NCBI RefSeq assembly: GCF_002355855.1
Contig: NZ_AP017655.1
Span: 2,793,001 to 2,857,000, forward strand
DNA length: 64,000 bases
Source of the DNA: Sphingobium cloacae
GTDB taxonomy: Bacteria; Pseudomonadota; Alphaproteobacteria; Sphingomonadales; Sphingomonadaceae
Reading direction: 5' to 3'
Shown: positions 16,551-25,581 of the stretch, one piece after another
Numbering within the stretch: the stretch's first letter is position 1
Layout: each line of letters starts with the position of its first letter
Program-made: the position numbers and the translations under genes
The notes under the pieces: model-generated
Database searches by the model: none
Told to the model about the DNA's origin: nothing
Seen by the model: the letters and a program-made list of their open reading frames with translations, nothing else

Positions 16551-19001
16551 ATGATGAACCTTGCCGAATATCGCCGCACGGCAACCCGCCTCGCGGACTT
16601 TTTGCCTTGGGTCGCGCTCGTCGCCGAAGGGGTCGTCCTCAACAAGGATGGTTCGTTCCAGCGGACGGCGCGTTTCCGTGGCCCAGATCTCGACTCGGCG
16701 GTCGCGGCCGAACTGGTCGCTGTCGCCGGGCGGCTCAACAACGCCTTCCGCCGTCTCGGGTCGGGCTGGGCCATCTTCGTCGAAGCGCAGCGCCACGAGG
16801 CGTCGACCTACCCCTCGGACCGGTTTCCCGACGCCGCCTCCGCGCTCCTCGATGCCGAGCGCAAGGCCGATTTCGAGGAGGCCGGCGCGCATTATGTCTC
16901 CGGCTATTTCCTTACGCTCACCTATCTGCCGCCGGCCGAGGATGCCGCGCGCACCGAATCCTGGCTCTACGAGGGGCGCGAACGCACCGGCATCGATCCG
17001 AACGAAACCCTCAAGGTCTTCGTTGACCGGACCGATCGGGTGCTGGCGCTGTTCGACGGCTTCATGCCCGAATGCGCCTGGCTCGATAGCGGCGAGACGC
17101 TGACCTATCTCCACTCGACGGTATCGACCAAACGGCATCGCGTTCGGGTGCCGGAAACCCCGGTCTATCTCGACGCACTCCTGGCCGATCAGCCGCTGAC
17201 AGGAGGCCTCGAACCCCGCCTCGGCGCCGCTAACTTGCGCATTCTCACCATCGTCGGCTTCCCGACCGCGACCACGCCTGGCATTCTCGATGATCTCAAT
17301 CGGCTGGCCTTTCCCTATCGCTGGTCGACGCGCGCGATCCTGCTCGACAAGACCGACGCCACCAAGCTGCTGACCAAGATCCGCCGCCAGTGGTTCGCGA
17401 AGCGCAAAAGCATCGCCGCAATCCTCAAGGAGGTGATGACCAACGAGGCGTCCGCGCTGGTCGACACCGACGCCGCCAACAAGGCGGCGGACGCGGACCT
17501 CGCGCTTCAGGAACTCGGCGCCGACTACGCCGGCCAGACCTATGTAACCGCCACGATCACGGTCTGGGACGATGATCCGCGTATCGCGGACGAGAAACTT
17601 CGTCTCGTCGAGAAGGTCGTCCAGGGCCGCGACTTCACCGCGATGACCGAAACCATCAACGCCGTCGATGCCTGGCTGGGTTCATTGCCGGGCCACGTCT
17701 ATGCCAACGTGCGCCAGCCCCCCATCTCGACGCTGAATCTCGCCCACATGATCCCGCTGTCAGCGGTGTGGGCGGGGCCGGAACGGGACGAGCATTTCGG
17801 GTCGCCCCCCTTGCTGTTCGGCAAGACCGAGGGCTCGACCCCGTTCCGGTTGTCCCTGCACGTCGGCGACGTCGGTCATACCCTGGTGGTCGGCCCGACG
17901 GGCGCCGGCAAATCTGTTCTGCTCGCCGTTATGGCGTTGCAGTTCCGGCGCTATGAAGGCTCCCAGGTCTTCGCTTTCGATTTCGGCGGTTCGATCCGCG
18001 CTGCCGCGCTCGCCATGGGCGGCGACTGGCACGATCTCGGCGGCGACCTGACAGACGGCGCGGCGTCCTCGGTCTCACTGCAACCGCTCGCCCGTGTCCA
18101 CGATACCTCCGAACGCGCATGGGCGGCCGACTGGATCGCCGCCATCCTGATCCGCGAGGGCATCGCCATCACGCCTGACGTGAAGGAGCATCTCTGGTCG
18201 GCACTTTCCTCGCTGGCCTCGGCGCCCGTCGAAGAACGCACCATCACCGGTTTCACGGTCCTGCTCCAATCCAACGACCTGAAGCAGGCGTTGCGGCCCT
18301 ACTGCGTCGGCGGCCCCTACGGACGGCTGCTCGACGCCGAAACCGAGCATCTCGGATCGGCGTCGGTCCAGGCGTTCGAGATTGAGGGGCTGGTCGGGAC
18401 CGGCTCGGCGCCAGCCGTGCTCGCCTACCTGTTCCACCGGATCGGTGACCGGCTCGATGGCGCCCCGACCTTGCTCGTCATCGACGAGGGCTGGCTCGCG
18501 CTCGACGACGACGCCTTCGCCGGGCAATTGCGCGAATGGCTGAAAACGCTGCGCAAGAAGAACGCCAGCGTCATCTTCGCCACGCAATCGCTGTCCGACA
18601 TCGACAACAGCAGCATCGCGCCCGCCATCATCGAGAGCTGCCCGACACGGCTGCTGCTGCCAAACGAGCGGGCGATCGAGCCGCAGATTACGGAGATCTA
18701 TCGCCGGTTTGGGCTCAACGACCGACAGATCGAGATCCTCGCCCGCGCGACACCGAAGCGCGACTACTACTGCCAGAGCCGCAAGGGCAATCGCCTCTTC
18801 GAGCTGGGCCTGTCGGAAGTCGGCCTCGCACTCGTCGCGGCATCCGCCAAGACCGACCAATCCGCGATCGCGCGCACCCTCGCTGAACATGGCCGCGAGG
18901 GCTTCCTCGCCGCGTGGCTGCGCCAGCGCGGCGCTGAATGGGCCGCGGACCTCATCCCCGACCTGACGAACCTCATCCCCCCGCAGCCCGAGAAGGAGTA
19001 A
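16551..19001 (+). CDS. trbE: Type IV secretion ATPase TrbE (VirB4-like)
   Basis: 816 residues. The N-terminal CagE/VirB4 domain (MNLAEYRRTATRLADFLPWV, LVAEGVVLNKDGSFQRTARF) is followed by Walker A VVGPTGAGKSVLLAVMALQF at ~447 and Walker B PTLLVIDEGWLALDDDAF at ~640, then SVIFATQSLSDIDNS. It is the main ATPase of the channel. A GAGGAGG ribosome site precedes the ATG-ATG pair; either Met could be the start. Confidence 0.95.
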   Translation: MMNLAEYRRTATRLADFLPWVALVAEGVVLNKDGSFQRTARFRGPDLDSAVAAELVAVAGRLNNAFRRLGSGWAIFVEAQRHEASTYPSDRFPDAASALLDAERKADFEEAGAHYVSGYFLTLTYLPPAEDAARTESWLYEGRERTGIDPNETLKVFVDRTDRVLALFDGFMPECAWLDSGETLTYLHSTVSTKRHRVRVPETPVYLDALLADQPLTGGLEPRLGAANLRILTIVGFPTATTPGILDDLNRLAFPYRWSTRAILLDKTDATKLLTKIRRQWFAKRKSIAAILKEVMTNEASALVDTDAANKAADADLALQELGADYAGQTYVTATITVWDDDPRIADEKLRLVEKVVQGRDFTAMTETINAVDAWLGSLPGHVYANVRQPPISTLNLAHMIPLSAVWAGPERDEHFGSPPLLFGKTEGSTPFRLSLHVGDVGHTLVVGPTGAGKSVLLAVMALQFRRYEGSQVFAFDFGGSIRAAALAMGGDWHDLGGDLTDGAASSVSLQPLARVHDTSERAWAADWIAAILIREGIAITPDVKEHLWSALSSLASAPVEERTITGFTVLLQSNDLKQALRPYCVGGPYGRLLDAETEHLGSASVQAFEIEGLVGTGSAPAVLAYLFHRIGDRLDGAPTLLVIDEGWLALDDDAFAGQLREWLKTLRKKNASVIFATQSLSDIDNSSIAPAIIESCPTRLLLPNERAIEPQITEIYRRFGLNDRQIEILARATPKRDYYCQSRKGNRLFELGLSEVGLALVAASAKTDQSAIARTLAEHGREGFLAAWLRQRGAEWAADLIPDLTNLIPPQPEKE

Positions 19002-19005
19002 TCAC

Positions 19006-19803
19006 ATGAAGGCCACCCAAGGTTCACGGCCCAAAGGCTCACGCCAGCGCGCATTGCCGTTCGCGGCATTGCTGTTTGCGATGCCGATCGCCGTCTCGCC
19101 GATCCTGACGGCGCCGGCGCATGCGCAGTTCGGCTTTGGCGGCATCGTCTATGATCCGACCAACTATGCGCAAAATGTCCTGACGGCGGCGCGCTCGCTC
19201 GAGCAGATCAACAACCAGATCCGCTCGCTACAGAACGAGGCGCAGGGCCTCATCAACCAGGCCAGGAATCTGGCGAACCTGCCCTATTCGGCACTCCAGC
19301 AGATTCAGCAGAACGTCCAGCGCACCCAGCAGCTCCTCCAGCAGGCGCAGAACATCGCCTTCGACGTCCAGACCGTCGATCGAATGTTCCAGCAACAATA
19401 TGGCCGCGTCTCCCTCTCGGCGAGCGACACCAAGCTCGTGACCGATGCCCGCACGCGCTGGCAGAACACCGTGGGCGGTTTGCAGGACGCCATGCGCGTC
19501 CAGGCGGGCGTCGTTACCAATATCGACGCCAACCGCGCCGAAATGTCGGCGCTCGTCTCCCAGAGCCAGGGCGCGCAAGGCGCGTTGCAGGCGACCCAGG
19601 CCGGCAATCAGCTTCTCGCGTTGCAATCGCAGCAGCTCTCCGACCTGATCGCACTGATCTCGGCAAATGGCCGCGCCGCCGCACTGACGGAAGCGGACCG
19701 TGCGACGGCCGCCGACCAGGGCCGGGAACAACGTCGCCGCTTCCTCACACCCGGTTCGGGCTATCAGCCGGGCAACGCACAGATGTTCGGCAACGACAAC
19801 TGA
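19006..19803 (+). CDS. trbJ: TrbJ (VirB5-like minor pilus protein)
   Basis: 265 residues. A signal peptide (ALPFAALLFAMPIAVSPILT ... AHAQ) is followed by the family hallmark VYDPTNYAQNVLTAARSLEQ and long Q/N-rich helices (residues ~65-125) that should form coiled coils. It is exported to the periplasm and probably sits at the pilus tip. It lies 4 bp after trbE and 10 bp before trbK. Confidence 0.93.
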   Translation: MKATQGSRPKGSRQRALPFAALLFAMPIAVSPILTAPAHAQFGFGGIVYDPTNYAQNVLTAARSLEQINNQIRSLQNEAQGLINQARNLANLPYSALQQIQQNVQRTQQLLQQAQNIAFDVQTVDRMFQQQYGRVSLSASDTKLVTDARTRWQNTVGGLQDAMRVQAGVVTNIDANRAEMSALVSQSQGAQGALQATQAGNQLLALQSQQLSDLIALISANGRAAALTEADRATAADQGREQRRRFLTPGSGYQPGNAQMFGNDN

Positions 19804-19813
19804 GGGCTCGGCC

Positions 19814-20098
19814 ATGGATGGCAAGATGTTGGCCCGGCTCGGTGCGGTGGTCTTCGTATCGCTCGCGATCACGGCGACGGCAATCGAGATGACCCGGACG
19901 GAAACGCCCCCGGACAGGGAGCCCGCCCGTGCTGCCGAATCCGCGCGCGATCCGCTCCGCGAGGACCAACGCCGGTGCCAGCAGCTTGGCCAGGCCGCGG
20001 CCAGTGATGCGCATTGCATGCGTATCTGGGCCGAAAGCCGCGACCGCTTTCTCGGCCGCGCCCCGGCATCCGCCAAACAGCCGTCGGAAGGTCAGTGA
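19814..20098 (+). CDS. trbK: TrbK-like entry-exclusion candidate
   Basis: 94 residues from ATG 19814. One N-terminal hydrophobic segment (LARLGAVVFVSLAITATAIE) precedes a small periplasmic domain with two cysteines (RRCQQLGQ and AHCMRIW) that may form a disulfide. The family of alternative TrbK proteins lies between trbJ and trbL and is linked to entry exclusion, which blocks redundant transfer into a cell that already holds the element. The specific function here is inferred. Confidence 0.8.
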   Translation: MDGKMLARLGAVVFVSLAITATAIEMTRTETPPDREPARAAESARDPLREDQRRCQQLGQAAASDAHCMRIWAESRDRFLGRAPASAKQPSEGQ

Positions 20099-20101
20099 GC
20101 C

Positions 20102-21460
20102 ATGGGCGGCGCAGGCGTCATCGACAATTTCCTGGGGGTCTTCACCTCCTACATCAATAGCGGGTTCGGGCTGCTCGGCGGCGACGTCGCGTTCATCGCC
20201 ACGACGCTCATCGTCATCGACGTGACGCTCGCCGCCCTGTTCTGGAGCTGGGGCGCGGATGACGACATCATCGCCCGACTGGTCAAGAAGACGATGTTCG
20301 TCGGCGTCTTCGCCTATCTGATCGGCAACTGGAACAACCTCGCCAGGATCGTCTTCGACTCGTTCGCCGGGCTGGGCCTCAAAGCCTCCGGCACGGGCTT
20401 TACCGCACAGGATCTGATGCGTCCCGGCAAGGTCGCGCAAACCGGGCTCGACGCTGCGCGTCCCCTGCTCGAATCCATCTCCGATCTGATGGGATGGGTC
20501 GCCTTCTTCGAGAACTTCATCCAGATCGCCTGCCTGCTTTTTGCCTGGGCGCTGGTGCTGCTCGCCTTCTTCATCCTGGCCATCCAGCTCTTCGTCACCC
20601 TGATCGAATTCAAACTGACGACGCTCGCCGGCTTCGTGCTCATCCCGTTCGGACTGTTCGGAAAGACCGCCTTCATGGCCGAGCGCGTGCTCGGCAATGT
20701 CGTCTCTTCGGGCATCAAGGTGCTGGTTCTCGCCGTCATCATCGGCATCGGCTCGACCCTCTTCAGCCAGTTCACCGCAGGGTTCGGCGGCGCGACGCCC
20801 ACCGTCGACGACGCCATGGCGATCGTGCTTGCGGCCCTTTCGCTGCTCGGACTTGGTATCTTCGGCCCCGGAATCGCAGCCGGTCTCGTCAGCGGCGGGC
20901 CTCAGCTCGGCGCGGGCGCGGCCGTCGGCACCGGCCTTGCGGTAGGCGGCGCAGCACTCGCCGCCGGTGGCGCCACTGGCCTTGCCCTGAAGGGCGGAGC
21001 GGCTGCGATGTCCGGGGGTGCGGCCGCTGTGCGCGGTGGTGCGGCTGCCGCAGGGGGCGCCGCCTCCGCCTACAGTCTCGGCTCTCTCGGTCAGTCCGGC
21101 GTCGCGGGCGTCGCATCCGGTCTCGGCGGTGTCGCCCGCGCGGCGGGAGCGGCCACCGTGTCACCGCTGAAACGCGCGGCTTCGCGCGCTGCCGAGAGCG
21201 TCAAATCCAGCTTCTCCGCAGGCGCCAAGGCCGGCTTCGGCGCAACGGGCGGTTCCTCGACCATGGATGCGATTGCCGGTTCGCAGACCGCGGGCCAGTC
21301 CGCAACCACGCCCCGCGAAGGGCCGCCCGACTGGGCCAAGCGCATGAAGCGGAGCCAGTCCCTCGGCCACGGGACCACGCTTGCGGCCCACGCCGTCCGT
21401 TCCGGCGACAGCCATGGCGGCGGTTCCTCCGTCAACCTTTCCGAAAGTGACCGCTCATGA
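20102..21460 (+). CDS. trbL: TrbL (VirB6-like polytopic channel protein)
   Basis: 452 residues. The N-terminal ~265 residues hold about six hydrophobic segments, with the family motifs VIDNFLGVFTSYINSGFGLL and EFKLTTLAGFVLIPFGLFGK. The C-terminal half is Gly/Ala-rich, then basic (GAALAAGGATGLALKGGAAA) and likely disordered. It forms the inner-membrane DNA path. The stop overlaps the trbF start by 4 bp. Confidence 0.94.
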   Translation: MGGAGVIDNFLGVFTSYINSGFGLLGGDVAFIATTLIVIDVTLAALFWSWGADDDIIARLVKKTMFVGVFAYLIGNWNNLARIVFDSFAGLGLKASGTGFTAQDLMRPGKVAQTGLDAARPLLESISDLMGWVAFFENFIQIACLLFAWALVLLAFFILAIQLFVTLIEFKLTTLAGFVLIPFGLFGKTAFMAERVLGNVVSSGIKVLVLAVIIGIGSTLFSQFTAGFGGATPTVDDAMAIVLAALSLLGLGIFGPGIAAGLVSGGPQLGAGAAVGTGLAVGGAALAAGGATGLALKGGAAAMSGGAAAVRGGAAAAGGAASAYSLGSLGQSGVAGVASGLGGVARAAGAATVSPLKRAASRAAESVKSSFSAGAKAGFGATGGSSTMDAIAGSQTAGQSATTPREGPPDWAKRMKRSQSLGHGTTLAAHAVRSGDSHGGGSSVNLSESDRS

Positions 21461-22146
21461 GCCTCTTCAAGCGACCCGCTGCCCACTATGGGAAATCTCC
21501 TGAACCCCAAACGCCCTATCAAAGGGCGGCCCAGGTATGGGACGAGCGTATCGGTTCGGCCCGCGTCCAGGCCAGGAACTGGCGCATCATGGCGTTCGGT
21601 TCGCTGTTCCTGTCTGCTGGCTTTGCTGCCGCACTCGTCTGGCAATCGGCGCGCGGGACCGTCGTGCCCTGGGTGGTCCAGGTCGATCGCCTCGGGCAGG
21701 CGCAATCGGTGGCGCCGGCGACGGCTGACTATCGGCCGACCGACCCGCAGATCGCCTGGCATCTCGCCCGCTTCATCGAGCAGGTGCGCTCGATTCCGGC
21801 CGACCCCATCATCGTGCGCCAGAACTGGCTGCGCGCCTATGAATGGACGACAGACCGTGGCGCGGCGTCTCTCAATGACTATGCCCGGGCCAACGATCCC
21901 TTCACCAAGGTCGGCCGCCAGCAGATCGCGGTCGAGGTTTCCAGCGTCCTGCGCGCCTCGCCTGATTCCTTCCGCGTGGCCTGGATCGAAAAGCGTTACG
22001 AGAACGGCCAGCTAGCCGGTTCCGAACGCTGGACCGCGATCCTCACCATCGTCATCCAGACGCCTCGCGACGCCGAACGGCTGCGCGCGAACCCGCTCGG
22101 GATCTATGTCAACGCCATCTCCTGGTCGCGGGAGATGGCCCAATGA
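21457..22146 (+). CDS. trbF: TrbF (VirB8-like)
   Basis: 229 residues. The cytoplasmic N-terminus contains TPYQRAAQVWDERIGSARVQ, followed by one TM segment (MAFGSLFLSAGFAAALVW) and a periplasmic NTF2-like domain (VVPWVVQVDRLGQAQSVAPA, then RVAWIEKRYENGQLAGSERW). VirB8-type proteins nucleate channel assembly. The gene overlaps both neighbours by 4 bp. Confidence 0.94.
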   Translation: MSLFKRPAAHYGKSPEPQTPYQRAAQVWDERIGSARVQARNWRIMAFGSLFLSAGFAAALVWQSARGTVVPWVVQVDRLGQAQSVAPATADYRPTDPQIAWHLARFIEQVRSIPADPIIVRQNWLRAYEWTTDRGAASLNDYARANDPFTKVGRQQIAVEVSSVLRASPDSFRVAWIEKRYENGQLAGSERWTAILTIVIQTPRDAERLRANPLGIYVNAISWSREMAQ

Positions 22147-23123
22147 GCATGTCTATCCGCAGGTCCGGCCCGCCGGCTTTCCGCAAAGCCACCTTGGCGA
22201 TGGTGCTGATTTCCGCAACGACGTTGGCGGGATGCGCGACGTTCAAGCCTCCCACCATCAGTTACGACAACGATGTGCCGCCCTTGCCGGCCGTACCGGC
22301 ACCCGTCGCGGAACAACCGCCACGTCCACTCCATACGCCGCCCGCCTGGACCGTCGCGCATGGCGGAACCGCCGCGGGCACGCCGATCGGTCGGGTCGGG
22401 AACGCCAATGCCGCCGCGCGCGTCGAGCCCCGGCGCGAAGGCTACTACAATTCCATCCAGATCTACCCCTGGAGCGAAGGAGCGCTCTATCAGGTGTATG
22501 CGTCGCCCGGACAGGTCACCAACATCGCGCTCGAGCCCGGTGAAAGCCTGACAGGCGCGGGTCCGATCGCCGCCGGTGATACCGCCCGCTGGATCATCGG
22601 CGACACCGAGAGCGGGTCCGGGCTCGCACGCCGCGTCCATATTCTCGTCAAACCGACGCGCCCCGACATCACGACGAACTTGGTCATCACGACGGATCGG
22701 CGCATCTACATGCTCGAACTGCGGGCGGGCCAGAACCCCTATATGCCGGCGGTCGCCTGGGCCTATCCCGCGCCCCCAGCGTCGCAGCGCGCCAGCATGC
22801 CGGCAACGCCGATCATTCCTGCGGCCGCAGCGCGTCACTACCGATACGGCATTGCCGGCGACACACCCCCCTGGCGGCCAATCACGGCCTATGATGATGG
22901 CAGGCGTGTCTATGTCGAGTTTCCGCGCGGCATCGCTCAGGGCGAGATGCCGCCGATCTTCGTGCTCGGCTCCGATGGCGAGCCGCAGATCGTCAACAGC
23001 CGTGTCCACCAGAACATCCTGATCGTCGACCGCATCTTCGGCGCCGCCGAGCTGCGTCTCGGCAGTGGCGATCGCCAGCAGACGGTCAGGATCGTGCGAA
23101 CCGATGGGAAGCCCGCATCATGA
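22143..23123 (+). CDS. trbG: TrbG (VirB9-like)
   Basis: 326 residues. The N-terminus ends in a likely lipoprotein signal: AMVLISATTLAGCATFKPP, with the lipobox cysteine in LAGC. The body has the VirB9 pattern: IQIYPWSEGALYQVYASPGQ, LVITTDRRIYMLELRAG and RVYVEFPRGIAQGEMPPIFV. It is part of the outer-membrane core complex with TrbI. It overlaps trbF and trbI by 4 bp each. Confidence 0.94.
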   Translation: MSMSIRRSGPPAFRKATLAMVLISATTLAGCATFKPPTISYDNDVPPLPAVPAPVAEQPPRPLHTPPAWTVAHGGTAAGTPIGRVGNANAAARVEPRREGYYNSIQIYPWSEGALYQVYASPGQVTNIALEPGESLTGAGPIAAGDTARWIIGDTESGSGLARRVHILVKPTRPDITTNLVITTDRRIYMLELRAGQNPYMPAVAWAYPAPPASQRASMPATPIIPAAAARHYRYGIAGDTPPWRPITAYDDGRRVYVEFPRGIAQGEMPPIFVLGSDGEPQIVNSRVHQNILIVDRIFGAAELRLGSGDRQQTVRIVRTDGKPAS

Positions 23124-24307
23124 GCGACACTGACAACGACAGCGCAGAACAGGAACATCCGACGACTCCTGCTGCCGATGCAGCCGCTCCCATGCGGCTG
23201 CGCGCCGAACCGCCGCGCGTGACCCGCCTGTCGCGCAAAGTTCTCGCGAGCATCGGCCTCGTCGTCAGCCTCAGCATCGGCGGCGCGCTCGTCTACGCAC
23301 TCCAGACCCGCGATACCGGCAAAGCCAGCGAAGAACTCTATTCGACCGACAATCGCGCGACGGCCGATGGCCTGGCTGGCTTGCCGCGCGACTATACCGG
23401 GCCAGTCCTGGGTCCGGCGCTGCCCGGAGATCTCGGTCGGCCGATCCTCAATGCGCAGAACCGCGGCCAGCCCGTCATGCCGCCCGCCATGGCGACGCCC
23501 CAGGCCGATCCCGAGGAGCAGCGTCGTTTGGCCGAACTCGAAGCCGCTCGCACCAGTCGCGTCTTCTTCCAGAGCGGCCCCGGCTCCACGCCGGCAATGC
23601 CGGCGAGCATGGGCGTCGGTCCGCTCGCCGGCCTGGCGCAGGGGCAGCAACCGGGCGCACCCAGCGCGCAGGATCGCCAGCTCGCCTTCCTGGGCGCCCC
23701 CGTTGACCGACGCACGGCGGCGGCCGATCGCGTCATGGCGCCAGCATCACCCTATATTCTCCAGGCGGGCGCAGTCATTTCGGCCGCGCTCATCACCGGC
23801 ATCCGCTCCGACCTGCCGGGCCAGATCACCGCGCAGGTGACGGAGAGCATCTATGACAGCCCGACTGGCCGCATCCTCGTCGTTCCCCAGGGCACGCGGA
23901 TCATCGGCGAGTACAGCAACGATGTCGGCTACGGGCAACGCCGCGTCCTGCTCGTGTGGAGCCGCCTGATTTTCCCGAATGGCCGCTCGATCGTGCTGGA
24001 ACGCCAGCCTGGCGCCGATCCGATAGGCCATGCGGGTCTGGAGGATGGCGTGGACTATCACTGGTGGGATCTCGCCAAGGCCGCCGGTCTCTCCACGCTG
24101 CTATCGGTCGGCGCGGAACTCGCCGTCGATGACGACGACCGGCTTTTGCGCGCCATCCGCAATGGCGGACAGGACACCATCAATGACGCCGGCCAGCAAA
24201 TCATCCGCCGCCAGCTCCAGGTCGCGCCGACCCTGACCATTCGGCCGGGCTTTCCTGTCCGCGTCGTCGTCACCCGCGATCTCATCCTCGAACCCTACGG
24301 AGGCTGA
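23120..24307 (+). CDS. trbI: TrbI (VirB10-like)
   Basis: 395 residues. A cytoplasmic tail, one TM segment (VLASIGLVVSLSIGGALVYA) and a proline-rich linker precede the VirB10 periplasmic domain (YILQAGAVISAALITGIRSD, SIYDSPTGRILVVPQGTRII, YSNDVGYGQRRVLLVWSRLI). It spans both membranes in the core complex and ends the trb run. It starts 4 bp before the trbG stop. Confidence 0.95.
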   Translation: MSDTDNDSAEQEHPTTPAADAAAPMRLRAEPPRVTRLSRKVLASIGLVVSLSIGGALVYALQTRDTGKASEELYSTDNRATADGLAGLPRDYTGPVLGPALPGDLGRPILNAQNRGQPVMPPAMATPQADPEEQRRLAELEAARTSRVFFQSGPGSTPAMPASMGVGPLAGLAQGQQPGAPSAQDRQLAFLGAPVDRRTAAADRVMAPASPYILQAGAVISAALITGIRSDLPGQITAQVTESIYDSPTGRILVVPQGTRIIGEYSNDVGYGQRRVLLVWSRLIFPNGRSIVLERQPGADPIGHAGLEDGVDYHWWDLAKAAGLSTLLSVGAELAVDDDDRLLRAIRNGGQDTINDAGQQIIRRQLQVAPTLTIRPGFPVRVVVTRDLILEPYGG

Positions 24308-24308
24308 C

Positions 24309-24548
24309 ATGACGAAATTGAAGCTCGGTCCAATCATGGCGGAAAAGCCCGTCAAGGCCGCACTGGAGCTGCCGGCCTCGCTTCACCGCGATCTCACCGC
24401 CTATGCCGAGGTGCTGGGCCGGCAGACCGGCCAGCCTGTACGCGATCCCGTCCAACTGATCGTGCCGATGCTGGAGCGCTTCATCGCCACCGATCGCGGG
24501 TTCGCCAAGGCTCGCCGGGCGAAACCCATGGGCGATGCCGGTTCATAA
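24309..24548 (+). CDS. DUF2274 domain-containing protein
   Basis: 79 residues, 1 bp after the trbI stop. The sequence KLGPIMAEKPVKAALELPAS, followed by LHRDLTAYAEVLGRQTGQ, is typical of DUF2274, a small family encoded right after trbI in Tn4371-type ICEs. A CopG-like fold is possible but unproven. The stop codon overlaps the end of the convergent LysR gene. Confidence 0.88.
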   Translation: MTKLKLGPIMAEKPVKAALELPASLHRDLTAYAEVLGRQTGQPVRDPVQLIVPMLERFIATDRGFAKARRAKPMGDAGS

Positions 24549-25436
24549 ATCCACGCCCTGACGCCACGCCATCGTCTTCGCCATGCTGACGAAGCGCCTG
24601 AGCGCCGGGTTGTCATTCTCTGGCGACCAAACGCCGTTGAAGGGAAGAACCTCGCCAATGATCGGCCGATAGCAGATGCCCGGCACATGGGCTGCTGTTG
24701 CAGCCTCGCTCATGACTGTGAGCCCGCTGCCGATCGCGACGAGCGTCAACAAATTGTCGCGCCCGACAAACTGCGCATGAATCTTCGGATGGTGGCCTAG
24801 ATCGGCGACCCGCTGCACCAGATAGTCATGGATTTCCTGGCCCGGCGGCACATCGCTGACGATGAAGGTCTCGTGCGCGAGATCCTGCCAATTCACTTCC
24901 TCCTTCACGGCGAGAGCATGTGTCTCCGGCAGCACCACGAAAACACGCTCCGACCAGAGGTAGGTGGTCTCGCATCGGGGCCACTCCAGCGTCCCTGTGA
25001 GAAAGGCGATGTCCAAGCGAAACTGCCGGATCGCGGCGACATGCTCCGCGGGATTGCCGTCGGCAACCTCGACATGGATACTGGGGTGCTCTGCCGCGAA
25101 GGTCCGGAGAAGATCCTGGAGGAAACCCGATGCCAGGGACGAGAAGATTCCCACGCGCAATTGACCTTCCGCGCCACGTCCTACCGCGTCCACGATCTCC
25201 GCGCCTTCATTGATGTATCGAAGAACCTTTTGCGCTTTCGACAAAAGCCGCTGTCCAGCAACGGTCAGGCATACACCGCCACTGTGACGGTGAAACAGGG
25301 CCGAGCCAAGCCCGTCTTCCATGTCGCGAATCCGGCGGCTGATGGTGGACTCCTGTACGCCCAGAGCCGCGCCCGCCTTGCGGAAACTCCCATGCTCGGA
25401 AGCCGCCACGAAATAGCGCAGATGTCGAAAGTTCAT
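24543..25436 (-). CDS. LysR-family transcriptional regulator
   Basis: 297 residues from ATG 25436; the frame extends upstream but the LysR N-terminus MNFRHLRYFVAASEHGSFRK begins here. The HTH reads AGAALGVQESTISRRIRDME. The effector domain follows from ~90 (GQLRVGIFSSLASGFLQDLL). LysR genes at this position, convergent with the trb operon, are usual in this ICE type and may control transfer in response to a small molecule. The ligand is unknown. Confidence 0.9.
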   Translation of the reverse strand: MNFRHLRYFVAASEHGSFRKAGAALGVQESTISRRIRDMEDGLGSALFHRHSGGVCLTVAGQRLLSKAQKVLRYINEGAEIVDAVGRGAEGQLRVGIFSSLASGFLQDLLRTFAAEHPSIHVEVADGNPAEHVAAIRQFRLDIAFLTGTLEWPRCETTYLWSERVFVVLPETHALAVKEEVNWQDLAHETFIVSDVPPGQEIHDYLVQRVADLGHHPKIHAQFVGRDNLLTLVAIGSGLTVMSEAATAAHVPGICYRPIIGEVLPFNGVWSPENDNPALRRFVSMAKTMAWRQGVDL

Positions 25437-25531
25437 ACTCACACCTGGAAATCGTCCGGGCAGCCCCCTTATCCCGAATGCTTGACTGAGACGCTGGGAG
25501 GCCTGCCAAAGCATCTTCCCAGCGTGGCGAC

Positions 25532-25581
25532 ATAGTTCGGTCGGCGCTACCCCGCACACCGGAGAACGCCGACCGAACTAT
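25532..25581. terminator. 15-bp perfect inverted repeat between LysR and the DUF499 operon
   Basis: ATAGTTCGGTCGGCG (25532-25546) and CGCCGACCGAACTAT (25567-25581) are perfect arms around a 20-base loop. The right arm touches the DUF499 stop codon. It is probably the end-of-operon terminator for the minus-strand defence operon; the long loop is unusual for a simple terminator. Confidence 0.55.
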